DNA of 64,000 bases from Plasmodiophora brassicae (Eukaryota > Endomyxa > Phytomyxea > Plasmodiophorida > Plasmodiophoridae): assembly GCA_039704465.1 (NCBI GenBank), contig JASFAU010000002.1, forward strand, positions 434,001 to 498,000, read 5' to 3'. The position numbers and the translations under genes were made by a program. Of this stretch, positions 33,246 to 43,229 are shown in pieces; the stretch's first letter is position 1, and each line of letters begins with the position of its first letter. The notes under the pieces were generated by a model, which was not told where the DNA came from, did not search any database, and worked only from the letters and a program-made list of their open reading frames with translations.

Positions 33246-35447
33246 TCATTCGGAATGCTCAGCTATGTCAATCCAGGCTCCTAGGTACTGTCTCGAGTTG
33301 ACGTTCCGGATCCAGATGGGCCAACGCCTCGTCCGATTGTCTCTGTGAAGACCCTTCAGCAATCCGACAATGACGATAACGCATGTTCCGTGTCGGGGTA
33401 CCTGTTTGGAAGACCCACGATGCGCGCGACCGATGCGAATCCGTATCCGACTCCACAACCCATTGCCATGGTGAACCTTCCAGCGTTAACGATTCCGATT
33501 ACGGTTCGGCTGGGACCAGCTCCAACTTGTCGAGGCTCTTCAAGCACGCTACCTGACGTCATCAGCCTCCCATCTCCCTCGTTTGGCGCACATATCAATG
33601 CGTTATCCATTGGAACGCCCCGCTTCTGGGTCACGACGCGAACGCGACAAAGTGCAGCAGGATCCACAACGATATCACTGTGATGGCCATTTGAAAGCTT
33701 GTCGATCACGCCCGCATCACGGATCACGTAAAACGAAGCAGGGCTTTCTTCAGGCGCCGTGCTAACGTCCAAGAGTTCCTCAGCCCTGCCCGTAATAGCT
33801 TCACAAGTGACACCGGTCTGGGACCAGTCGGGTCGAAATGCGCTGGAGATTCGATTGACAGCATAGTTGACACGTTTCGCAGGAGGCGTCCGTTCGTATT
33901 TCCCGCGCAGAACAGTCTCACGATGTGTGGCCAGCATGTCACCGGCCACAGTGTCAGGGAAATCATCCGGGAAACAAGGCAACCCGTGCTCAAACAGTAT
34001 GTTGCCACGATCGTCCAAGCCGATAGCACGGGCACCAGCGAACACCATTGCCTTCCAGAACGGCATACCCCATGATTTGGGCACGATGACATCCCATCCG
34101 GAACACGATCCATCTTGGCGCTGTACCACCATGACCGGAACGCTGCGTTTCGGTCCCGCCTGATTCGAAATCGAGCGACTTGCTGCCTCGCGAGATTCGC
34201 GATCCCATAACGAGGAGCCACCCAGCTCAGAAGTCCACTCGACGACCGCACTCTCGGCATCGCCTGATAACCGGTTATCACAATCCGAAGGGTAACAAAC
34301 TTCGAAGTGCTGGCCAGTAGAGAAAGTCCTCGGATCGATGACTTCGAGGCCGAGGCAGACGCCTGACGGCAGACACGCTTGCGACCGAACCATCGAGAGA
34401 GACCTCCACTTCGACGCATGCGATTCGCGGCACTCATCGCTAGGGCGCAGTACGTTCGACAGTACGGATTGACACCTGGTACCTGCAACGGGGGCTTAGA
34501 GCTGTGCTAGTTTGTACAATGAGATGCACCTACCTGTTAACTCAAACAAAAGGAGGTCGGTAGGTGAGACCGTGACGGGCGTCGCTGCGAACTGCTGAGC
34601 AAGAAGGTTGGTCACGAACTTCGAGATTGCAGGGTGCAGCCAGATCCACAGAGATTTCGGCTCTGAAGGGGCTGTGCAGACCCGCCACAGAAACTGGCAA
34701 GGACCAATGGCAGCACGTGGGTACCGTCCAGGCTCATACAGCATCGCGCTACGTCGCCTGCCGATGTTCACTTTGAGAGGACTAGGAATCATTGACGACA
34801 ATATCTGCACAATGCCGTCTTCTGGACCATCGAGCTGGATGCAGGATGTAGCAGAAGCGTCGAACAAAGTGGCGAAATGTTGTGACGCTTTGTAGGTCGC
34901 GCGCTGGCCTTTGTCAGTAGGGGATAGTGCAACGCGATACTTCCACATGTTCGCCATGTGCATACGCTTGGCGTGCCAGAGATGTGTCTCAAGCCACTGA
35001 TGCTTGTCGGATCGTTGCTGATGATCCGCAACGATCTTCGATGGCCGTCGTCGCTCCCGACGATGGACCTTCTTGGGACGATTGTCCCCACTCTGTTCCG
35101 CTTCAGCTCGAGCAGCTCGACGCAGGCGAACGGGCAAACGGTAAATGTTATGCGAAGCCGCACGTCGGCGAAGATGTCGCGGAAGCTCCTGGAACACGCG
35201 TTTCGTTGAAATCGCATTCGTCATGGCACGCTGTAATTCGTCAATCTCGTTCAGGCGAGCTTGCACAAACTCCTCGACCAACAGGGTCTACATTGCGAAT
35301 CAGCTCTGGTACACAACCAGAACAGCTGTATAACCCCCTAACCCGAGGCAGCGCATTCTGAAGCACTGGCACAGCATCGCGACTCGTCTGATTCCGGATC
35401 AACTGGCGGCGACGCTGCTTGTTGGTCAGCGCCGGCGGGTCCGTCAT
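33246..35447 (-). CDS. POP1: ribonuclease P/MRP subunit POP1
   Basis: Largest protein subunit of RNase P and RNase MRP, needed for tRNA 5'-end maturation and rRNA processing; nuclear. Exons 35343-35447, 34534-35287, 33402-34482 and 33246-33342 encode 678 residues. The N-terminal POP1 signature is clear: LPRHLRRRAASHN, RRPSKIVADHQQR, HQWLETHLWHAKRMHM. The C-terminal POPLD-type region shows SCSGWDVIVPKSWGMPFW and LPCFPDDFPDTVAG, and the end reads WIRNVNSRQYLGAWIDIAE after the last splice. Introns are 51-59 nt. A frame also opens at 35510; I chose Met 35447. A decayed partial copy lies at 31.6-32.1 kb. Confidence 0.92.
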
Positions 35448-35657
35448 GGGGCCTGCCACCCGTCGTGTCCCACGGACCCCGCGACGGACTCCGTTGCTCC
35501 ACGAAGGCACTTACGTTACGTGCCGGCACGTGTCGAGATCAATGGCTACCTACAACATACATAGATGTCGATGGGGGGTTGAATCTACATTACATCCTGT
35601 GATGAGCATCCGAGCGCAGTACAGCCCGGCTCAGTTGGGCGACCTGGGTTCGTCGTC

Positions 35658-37811
35658 ATGGATGACGAACCTCTCGACGTGTTCGTGAACGTCGACGAAC
35701 TGCCGCACTCGGCGGATGTCGATGATCGCCTCCCGGACGATCCATCGGACAGCAGTGATGACGACCTTGCCAGGTAATGCGGCTTCATGTCTGGCGACCG
35801 CGCTCTTATTTGTCGCAGTAGCGAGCTTCTAGGCCAACTGTGTCCTGAACCGGAGGTCAGTCCTGGAATTAGGCCTTTGGGGCAGCCTTTGTGATGGCGT
35901 TCAAGTAGATATACCAAAATGTCAACGTACTTGGCGAAGACTTTGACTGGGATAAATTCGGCGATATGCATGCCCTACGTGACGAGGTCTGCTCCATTTG
36001 GAGTCCGCGGCGAAGCGTCTGACAGCTGTTCTAGGTGGAAAAGCTTAGCAAATCTGTCGACGATAAGAACGCCATCATTGTCGAGCTGCAGGATACCGCC
36101 GATTCGCTTCGCAAGGACCTTGAGGCTGTTTTGTCACAAGACGTTCAGGAAGTCTGCAAAGGCATGGCCCGCAAGGTTCTAATTTGTTTCCTGTGAGCTG
36201 TGTTCGTGCCTGACCGGTTCGGTATCAGAACAAATCGCTGCGTCTGCAGGTCACTCGACTGACAAATGAGAATGCGCGCCTATTGGCCCAGGTGAATCAG
36301 TTGCATGAGGTCAAGAGCAATAACAGCGTCACTGCCATTCATTACTAACCACCGACGTCGCAGATCGTTGGAAACCAGCCACATGGCAGTGCGGAGGCAT
36401 CTTCATCTCATGAGGGCACTGAGGCGCGTCTCTGGAAATCAAAGTACGCGGCGAAATCTGCTCGGTTACAGGCGGCCATGGCGCACGTCAATGACCTCAA
36501 GAATGAAGTCCAGTAAGAACGTCGTCGCGTGCCGCGTAGGGGCGCCTAAAACAAATCATAGGCGGCTGAAGTTAGTGCTAAAAGCTGAGGTGGGCGACGA
36601 TGAAGCATCGTTCGAGCGCGCCCTGAATGGCCATCCGGACTGGAAAGGTCGTGCATCTGAAGTCGCCCGTCTCACTGCCAAACTGAGGAAGATTGCCGGT
36701 GCTACCGCCCGAGCGCAAGTCCAGAACGTAATATATATTCGTTTCGCACAGGCGTCCGGTGCTAACTGTTATTGTCAGATCCCAACCAGTTCTTCACAGA
36801 CTGACATCGACAGACTGCAGAAGGAACGCAGTGCAGAGAAGGCAGATCTACTGAAGGAAATATCTCAACACCAGAAGGAGGTTTTGATTCCATCGTCCGC
36901 ACATGTGGACACATTTTAATTATGCACATACAGGTGTCGAGCATGCGCATGAAGTTGGAGGCGGCGTCGGCTCGTAATCGGACCCTGGCTGACCAGGTCA
37001 CCTCGTTGAAAAGCAAGCTGCGCATCGTCATCGAAAAGTCCATGAACGATGACAAGTTGATTGACGGCCTTCGCAAGCAAGCCGCTGCCCTCGATACCAC
37101 CGTGGCCGAACTGTCTCGAGTGCAATCTGGCCTTCTTGCCCTGCAACGCGACGTTAACCAAAAGCAGGAAACGGTAGCGGCGTAACGCGCTGATACCAAT
37201 GTGGTTCCTTCGTCTGACCTCGCCCCGCGTTACAGATCAACTTGCAGGACAAGCAAATTTGTGAGCTGGAGCGAACGATCGTGAACGTGCAAGCCGCTGG
37301 TGAATCATCGACGTCGCGCCTCCTGAAAGAGTGGGACATCCAGGAACTTCGAAGTCGTCTGGCAATCATCGAAAACGACAAAGCGGAGCTGCAGCGTCGT
37401 GTGGAGATGAGCCAGAACGAAATTGTCAGATTGGAAAAGGCTGTGAAACAGCACGGTCCGCTAGGTGTACCGCCCAGCCAACCTGATGACCGTTTGACAA
37501 TGGGGAATGCAGATCGTGACCAGAAGGGCAGGAGAGGATTTGCCGCCAGGCGGCCGACAGAAGGCGTTGCCGAATGCCCAGGACGTGCGGACGCAGGACC
37601 TGCCAAGGTCGATCCGGAGGAGTACGAACGGCTTCAACATGAACTCGAAGCAAGCCGCCAGCGCATCGCCGTTCTTCGGCGAACGTACGATGAACACATC
37701 GCTGATTTGCAAACCAGAGTAAGTGCCATGGAGGTTGAGCTGCCTGCGTGGCCCTAATCGGTCGGCGCACAGCATGCCCGCCTTCTCAGCCAATGTGGCC
37801 TGGACACGTAA
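35658..37811 (+). CDS. coiled-coil protein, CCDC13-like
   Basis: Eleven exons (35658-35773, 35819-35855, 35909-35986, 36035-36175, 36229-36291, 36364-36512, 36562-36727, 36779-36880, 36934-37173, 37236-37718, 37773-37811) give 537 residues. An acidic N-terminus (DDRLPDDPSDSSDDDL) is followed by almost continuous coiled coil from EVEKLSKSVDDKNAIIVELQ. The central segment EVGDDEASF and PDWKGRASEVARLTAKL looks like CCDC13, a centriolar-satellite protein needed for ciliogenesis; this is recognition without a search. Intron 36292-36363 contains TACTAAC. If the last intron (37719-37772, with a consensus GTAAGT) is not spliced, the protein ends slightly differently at 37757. Confidence 0.72.
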
Positions 37812-38027
37812 CTAGACACGCGACCGTTGCTGGGCTGACCTTTTTCGTGCCCATGCAACGTTCTGGATTCATTATCGGAAGCGGCGGCGTGTGGCCTTGC
37901 AAGTTGCATATTCGTTCCGACTGGCGCACCAGTTACACATCTCATTCAGTTTATGTACTCCTGGCGCTCTAGTGGCCGCGACACTCTGATAGGCTCGTTT
38001 GTCTTCTTGCTGGCCGGGCCGTGTGAA

Positions 38028-39595
38028 TCACAGTGAACCTTGGCCGCTGGACGTGCTCGACGCAATTGTGCCAACAGCTTTGCCAGCTTTCCAGACCAGG
38101 TTCGCCACTGCCCACAGCGTCGACCGTGTGGCTGCCAGGGTGATCTTCCCGATGCTGTTGGACTTTGCGGCAACGCCACTCGATCCCGGATTGCTGCTGT
38201 GCGTATCCTGTTCGCCGAGGACAGTTTCCCCCGATTCAGTTCTCGGCGGTGACGTTGGGTCGTCGTCGAGTAGATGCTTGACGATGTCGAACAGCTCGCC
38301 CGGCGCTGGTGGAGCCGAGTGGACCTTTCGTGAAGGGAGTTTGCCGTCATTGAGCACGGGAGCTGCGCCTTGCGACTGCGTCGGGTACCACGATTCCGCC
38401 AACGGGTTCATGACCTGTTCGAGCACCAGTCGTTCGTTGTCATCGTGCATCCGAACCTCTCGACGAGGTGGCCAGTGCGATCCAGGTGGTGCAACGTCCG
38501 ACTTGATCATCTGTCGTGGGACGTTGACCAGATCGCGGTTCGTCTGTACCGGACGGTCGGCGACCTGGCAACAGTTCTGGAGGTTGTCGAGCAATGTGGC
38601 CGCTGAAGGTCGCCGTTTCGCCTCCCGCTGCAGGCACTTGTCGATAACCTGGCGTGTCGCCGTCGAGACCGTGTTTGGCAGAGTGATACGACGCGCGTCG
38701 CCTTCGCCGTCGACGGACCCACCAAGAAGCACAGCAGTGACCACGCCGATCGAGTAGATGTCGACTCGGCACGTATACCCGAATGGCCCGCGCAGCTGAG
38801 GACAGGACATCTCCGGCGCCTATAACGTAGTCGAGACCATCAGTAACCGCGTCAGACCCTGCGCTCTATAATACGTACCTCATAGCCTGTCGACCCAGAC
38901 CGCTCGGACCCGAATTCGCCATCGGTGCAACTTCCGAAGTCGAGGACCTGACGACGAGCGGTTAAGCAGGTGACGGTTCTGGCAGGTGCAGTCCCGCAGA
39001 CGGCAGACCTGTGCGTCGCCGTTGTGCACGACGATATGGTCCAGTGTGACACTGCCGTGGATCATGCGCCGACCGTGAAGATATTCCAGCGCCTTGGCGA
39101 CGCCAATCATCAGGCGGATCACGTCCAGCTCACGACAGATCCTGTGCGATTCTATTCGACACCATCCCTGCTAGGACATCATCGCGTTCCATACCATGGT
39201 TCGTTCAAATGCAGCGTGGTTCGAAGTGGGGATATCAGTGCAAGTCGCTGGTCGATGATCGTGACGCCCGCCAGGGGGACGATATTGTCGTGTTTCAGCG
39301 CTCGCCACCGTTGCCATTCGCCGAGAGCGCGCGTGCGTTGCGGGACCGACATCATGGCCAGGCATTTGACAGCGACCATATTCGACTGGATACAAGCGCG
39401 GTAGACGGCGATGGTGTCTGGAACGTTGGCCTTGCTGATGGGCTCGATGATGACGAGAGATTGCGGCAGGACGTACTCGGGCGCCTTGCGAACGAACTGC
39501 ATCCAAGCGTGGTCGTCGGAGGAGATCTCGGCGAGGTCGGTGGGTCCCCCCTCTGGGTCGTCCGTTGGCGCGGCAGTCCAGTGATGATTCGCCAT
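38028..39595 (-). CDS. protein kinase-like protein, predicted pseudokinase
   Basis: Exons 39195-39595, 39009-39141, 38879-38947 and 38028-38819 encode 464 residues with a kinase fold at about 55-295. The ATP-anchoring strand keeps Lys (MVAVKCL), the metal-binding motif is intact (VLDFGS), and the C-lobe has APEM, VDIYSIGVV and CLQREAKRRPS. The catalytic loop reads MIHGSVTLDHIVV: HRD has become HGS, so the catalytic Asp is lost, and the loop Asn is replaced by His. This predicts a pseudokinase with a possible scaffold role. A Ser/Pro-rich tail of about 170 residues follows. The start at 39595 is a choice; the frame is open further upstream. Confidence 0.8.
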
Positions 39596-40015
39596 CAATG
39601 AGATTCGTGGACCGGCCTGCGCAATGGAATTCGCCTCCTGATTCACCTCCAGACGCGAAATGATCGACAAGTCACAGATTGCAACGGAGGAGATCCCTTG
39701 TACTTGGGCCGAATCGTTACCGTCGAATTCGTCGGAGCACACTTCGTCCCTTCAGGTTGTCCGGAGCCGCCATCCAGCCGACGACTTGTGCATGGCGGCT
39801 GGATGCAAGAACTGGCAACCTGCGGTGCGGCGAACGCGAAGACAAACGGCACAGGGGATAGGTACGCAGCGGACCACGCAGTCTCGAGGCGACGAAGGTT
39901 CGCTGGGCTCTCTACTTCCCTATGGGCTATTGGCCTCTACCCGGTGGCCTGAAGCCCTGAACGGAACTGAGCGGAGTCCGTCCTGCCGGTGTTGAACCCC
40001 TCATTTGCAATCGCG

Positions 40016-40663
40016 ATGGGAAATAGCGCTCGCCGAACACTGTGTGTTGCTGTCGTCACGTTCCTGTACTGCGTGCATGCTCATATGATGGACGAGGACG
40101 AGGTCGACGCGGCTTCAAGGGCGGCCACCAAGCGTCACCTTCTGCGGGCCGCTGTTGCCAAGGCGGCCGGTATCGGTGCCGTTGTTGGCGGTGTAGGGAC
40201 AGCGATTTCATCTGCCCTCGCCTCCAAAGGCCCTGACCACGATTCGGCCCTGCTCCGTGCTGGTATGTATACCGGTGGTGGTCTGGCCATCGCAGGAGTG
40301 GCTGCCAACATCTACTCGCACGCGCAATTCCATCTGGCTGCGGGCGAAACGGCCATCAACTACCTGAACAAGGGGTCCGAACGTCAACAGAATGCGGGCA
40401 CTCGTGCCGCCCAGAAACTCGCTCTTGCTGCGATATCGAACGTCGCCATGTCGTCGATGACACGCACTCCCCCTATTACCGCTCCATTCCTGTTGGCAGG
40501 ATCGGGGTATTACGGCTTAAAATCAGTCATCTTTCCGACGAAGGTCAAGAGCAAGCGCGAAAGCAAGTCCAGGCCCAAGAAGACGTCTGTGACGCTGAAC
40601 GCGTCGGTCCTGCCTACGACTCTGGCAGCCTTCGCCATCACTGCCGTTGTCGTCTGCGTATGA
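40016..40663 (+). CDS. secreted KRHL[LM]R-family protein, copy C
   Basis: Intact family member, 215 residues, no intron; function unknown. Signal peptide (TLCVAVVTFLYCVHA), acidic spacer (MMDEDEVDAAS), KRHLLRA, first hydrophobic stretch (GIGAVVGGVGTAISSALA), second (GGGLAIAGVAANIYSHAQFH), RAAQKLALAAISNV, PPITAPFLLAGSGYYGLKSV, a Lys/Arg/Ser linker (KSKRESKSRPKK) and a hydrophobic tail (TTLAAFAITAVVVCV) at the very end. It is closest to copy A in the first two thirds and shares the 15-bp upstream element with copy B. Gly-zipper-like hydrophobic stretches suggest membrane insertion or self-association (inference). It may be GPI-anchored or tail-anchored after secretion. Confidence 0.72.
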   Translation: MGNSARRTLCVAVVTFLYCVHAHMMDEDEVDAASRAATKRHLLRAAVAKAAGIGAVVGGVGTAISSALASKGPDHDSALLRAGMYTGGGLAIAGVAANIYSHAQFHLAAGETAINYLNKGSERQQNAGTRAAQKLALAAISNVAMSSMTRTPPITAPFLLAGSGYYGLKSVIFPTKVKSKRESKSRPKKTSVTLNASVLPTTLAAFAITAVVVCV

Positions 40664-41026
40664 ATACAACAAGGCTGCAATGTGCATGTCACTGCTCTAC
40701 CTATTGGCTGGCATTCTGTTCTGGCCCGAGCAATTGTACAGGCAAACGCTATCGGCTTCCTGGCAGTCTACGCCGCTGCTCAAAGCGAACACGACGTCAT
40801 TAACGATGGTCCGCAGGAGCAAGTTCTCTGCCCCTGATACTAGTATCCGGATATCAACGCAGTGTACCTGTGCCATGTGCCAGGCAAAGAACGTCGACGG
40901 CTTCCATCGGATGTCCTAAAACCCGTTATTCGCTGAGCTCGTCGTCCTTTACTGCACGTTTATACCAATGAAGGCTCGCGACCAAGGTGGATCGCGGACC
41001 ATCAACGCGTACGGAGGTGAACGCCC
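40664..41026. other. spacer between copies C and D
   Basis: About 360 bp where the N-terminal half of copy D would be expected. I find no signal peptide or KRHL motif, so the 5' end of copy D is missing or unrecognisable. Confidence 0.4.
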
Positions 41027-41399
41027 ATGGCCGGCAATGCTAGGTACGCGAACGCGCAGCTTCACTTGGATGTCGGCGAAGGCGTCATCCACCACGTCAA
41101 CATGGAATCCGAGCATCCGCAGAATCCGAACATTCGTGCCGCCCAGAAACTCGCGCTTGCTGCGGTGTCGAATGTCGTGTTGTCGTCTGCGAAGCGCAGC
41201 TTTCCTGTCACCGGTGGCATCCTTCTTGCAGGGTCAGGGTATTACAGCACCAAACCGCTCATCAGTTGGCTGACGTTAAAGGCCAAGGCCAAGCCCAGGG
41301 CCAAGGACCGATCCAAGAACTTTCCCGACGTTCAGCGCGTCGACCCTGCCATCGGCCCTGACAGCTTTCGCCATCACCTCCATTGTCATCTCTTTCTGA
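41027..41399 (+). pseudogene. secreted KRHL[LM]R-family relic, copy D
   Basis: Contains only the C-terminal half of the family. The matches are YANAQLHLDVGEGVIHHVN, the block RAAQKLALAAVSNVVLSS, FPVTGGILLAGSGYYSTKPL and a Lys/Arg-rich linker. After the linker the reading frame breaks near 41310-41330. In the next frame the usual hydrophobic tail (SALTAFAITSIVISF) and stop follow, ending at 41399. No signal peptide or KRHL motif lies upstream. I read it as a 5'-truncated, frameshifted pseudogene. Confidence 0.65.
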
Positions 41400-41853
41400 A
41401 TAAAGCAACTCTGAATCGAGCATATTGTTGATGTCATCTCTGTAGAACTACAGCGGCCGTGTGGCGACCTGTCCTTGTCGGCGCGCGTTGTAGTCTGCAG
41501 TAAGCGTGTAACCAAATCGACTACCCTAGGTAATTGCCATTCTTCTTTAGCTAAGGTTACTAAGGTCAGAAGTACTGTCTCCTCGTCCTGCTCACTTCAT
41601 GAACACGCAAATGAAGAGCCCTTCAACATTGGGAATATCATCGAAAACATGGGCAAAGTCGTTCTTGCTGTCCACTTCGTTTTCAGGCAGTGCCAAGTGT
41701 GCAATGCGAACTGGGATAATACTGGCGGTAACCAGTGTAATTTACCGCAAGTCTTATGGTTTAGTATGAGACCGCCTGATCCTTGCGAAGCAGCGCTCGT
41801 CATCGATTAGGCGTTATCAATATTGAACAGCAGCGCACGTGATCTCTCCAAGT
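41400..41853. other. intergenic region
   Basis: About 450 bp between copy D and the miniature LTR element. No supported feature. Confidence 0.4.
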
Positions 41854-41949
41854 TGTCACGACTCTACGACGACGCGTTGACCGACTGCAGTCGGTCCCCG
41901 CTCGCACGGACTTTATTCCGGCGCCGACCTGCTATGTCGACGCCTGACA
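41854..41949. repeat. LTR, left copy
   Basis: 96 bp, begins TGTCACGACT and ends GCCTGACA; differs from the right copy at only a few positions. Confidence 0.8.
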
Positions 41950-41966
41950 CTACGACTGTCCTCGTT

Positions 41967-42169
41967 GTGGTTCGACGAGTTTTGCCGCTTCGCTGACGCG
42001 GATCCGACGTCAACGGCACCGCTGTCGAATGCGGCCAGGAGCCATAGCCACGTACAGCTTCAGCGCCACGCCGCCCAGGCTCGACGCCAACAGGCTCCTG
42101 GCCGCATTCGACAGCGGTGCCGTTGACGTCGGATCCGCGTCAGCGAAGCGGCAAAACTCGTCGAGCCAC
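41967..42169. repeat. inverted repeat (77-bp arms) inside the LTR element
   Basis: Arms 41967-42043 and 42093-42169 are inverted copies with about one mismatch, separated by 49 bp. The arms carry the same gag piece in both orientations (WFDEFCRFADADPTSTAPLS on the plus arm). Confidence 0.85.
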
Positions 42170-42501
42170 GTCGTCGCAGACACCGGATCGACCGAGTCAT
42201 CGCCCGTGAACGTGTGCAGCCGGACTGGTGTCGAGTACGATATGGTCGACAAGGGCGCCGGTGGTCGATCAGGATCAATGGTTTCGGTCTTGGGGACGAT
42301 GGACGGGCTGGCGGCGACCTGCGCCAAGATCTCAGCGCGCTGCTGCCGGAGCATGGCGTCGATGTCGGCGCGCTGTGCCTGGAGCGCCTCCGCTACGATC
42401 GCCGCGATCGTGCTGGTCAGCGCCGATACGGGTGTGTTCAATGGCTCCTCTTGGTCGGGGTCCTGGTGATCGCGGTTGCGTTGGGTTCCACGAGTGTCCA
42501 T
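42044..42501 (-). pseudogene. gag-like fragment of the miniature LTR element
   Basis: The frame starts 18 nt inside the right LTR. It shows an early coiled region (AEALQAQRADIDAMLRQQ), a Pro linker, and a gag capsid-like core (LHTFTGDDSVD, TTWLDEFCRFADADP, GGVALKLYVA). The similarity ends at the centre of the palindrome; the remaining few codons to 42010 are antisense of the arm. No zinc knuckle or protease follows. Confidence 0.55.
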
Positions 42502-42519
42502 GGTGACAGTCGGTCAAAC

Positions 42520-42615
42520 TGTCACGACTATACGACGACGCGTTGACCGACTGCCGTCGGTCCCCGCTCGCACGGACTTTATTCCGGCGCCGACCTGCTA
42601 TGTCGACGCCTGACA
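42520..42615. repeat. LTR, right copy
   Basis: 96 bp direct repeat of 41854-41949, same TG...CA ends. Confidence 0.8.
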
Positions 42616-43229
42616 GTACAAGTGGGGCCAAACTGGACGGACTCGAATCGCACCCGCGCGTAAACGGAGACCCCGATGTACGGCCGTTCACGCTTTTGCT
42701 TTCAAGGCCTCCCATAAAGGCCCAGTGGTCCAGCCAAGGCAATTAACCAACCCGCCTTCTTACGTCGGATGGTACACCAGCTGAATTTAATATACTCACA
42801 GACAGTATATTTTACTGACGACATTGGCCGTGCCCTTATCCCATCGCATTAAAGATGGCGCCCAGCTCATGACAGGGGCGAAGCCCGAATGAGGCTTGCA
42901 GGCACCGGCGCCCAACGAACGTTGCAGGACGCGCGCATGCGGCTGTGTCTGGTCGGTATCGCCCACAACGTTCAACGGCGTCATCGACCCCAGTCCCGCA
43001 GTTTGACGTCCATGAGAGCCCATCGTTGAAATACCGGTGCCGTCAAACAGCATTTGGGCTGGAAGCCGGTGCCTCAAGTGGGTCCGCCATGCCCATGCCC
43101 CATGTTCCCAGCCCAAGGTGGCCTGCACGAAACGAAAGTCCGCGCGGACTCCGCACAGTCCGTGCGGAGTCCGTTGCATCTCGTCTCCCTTTCGACAAGC
43201 AGTCGTTCGAAAGTCAGCGTTCCCGCATC
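42616..43229. other. intergenic region
   Basis: About 610 bp before CTP synthase. A 127-residue minus-strand frame (42796-43179) exists but has no recognisable features. I do not annotate it. Confidence 0.4.

Larger units (their letters stand above)
41854..42615 (-). mobile_element. miniature LTR retroelement (TRIM-like)
   Basis: Two 96-bp direct repeats, 41854-41949 and 42520-42615, are nearly identical. Each starts TGTCA and ends TGACA, the TG...CA inverted ends of an LTR. The 570-bp interior holds only a gag-like frame on the minus strand and no reverse transcriptase or integrase. I could not find a clean target-site duplication. The element is thus a non-autonomous miniature LTR retrotransposon, perhaps mobilised by a full-length relative elsewhere. 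Confidence 0.75.

Noticed and set aside
30718..40663. Reading KRHLLR as an oomycete RxLR effector motif
   Set aside because: The residues are R-H-L-L-R, not R-x-L-R, no EER follows, and the proteins have hydrophobic tails. Only the position after the signal peptide is similar.
42796..43179. 127-residue minus-strand frame before CTP synthase
   Set aside because: No motif, no splice partner, biased composition; kept only as unexplained intergenic sequence.
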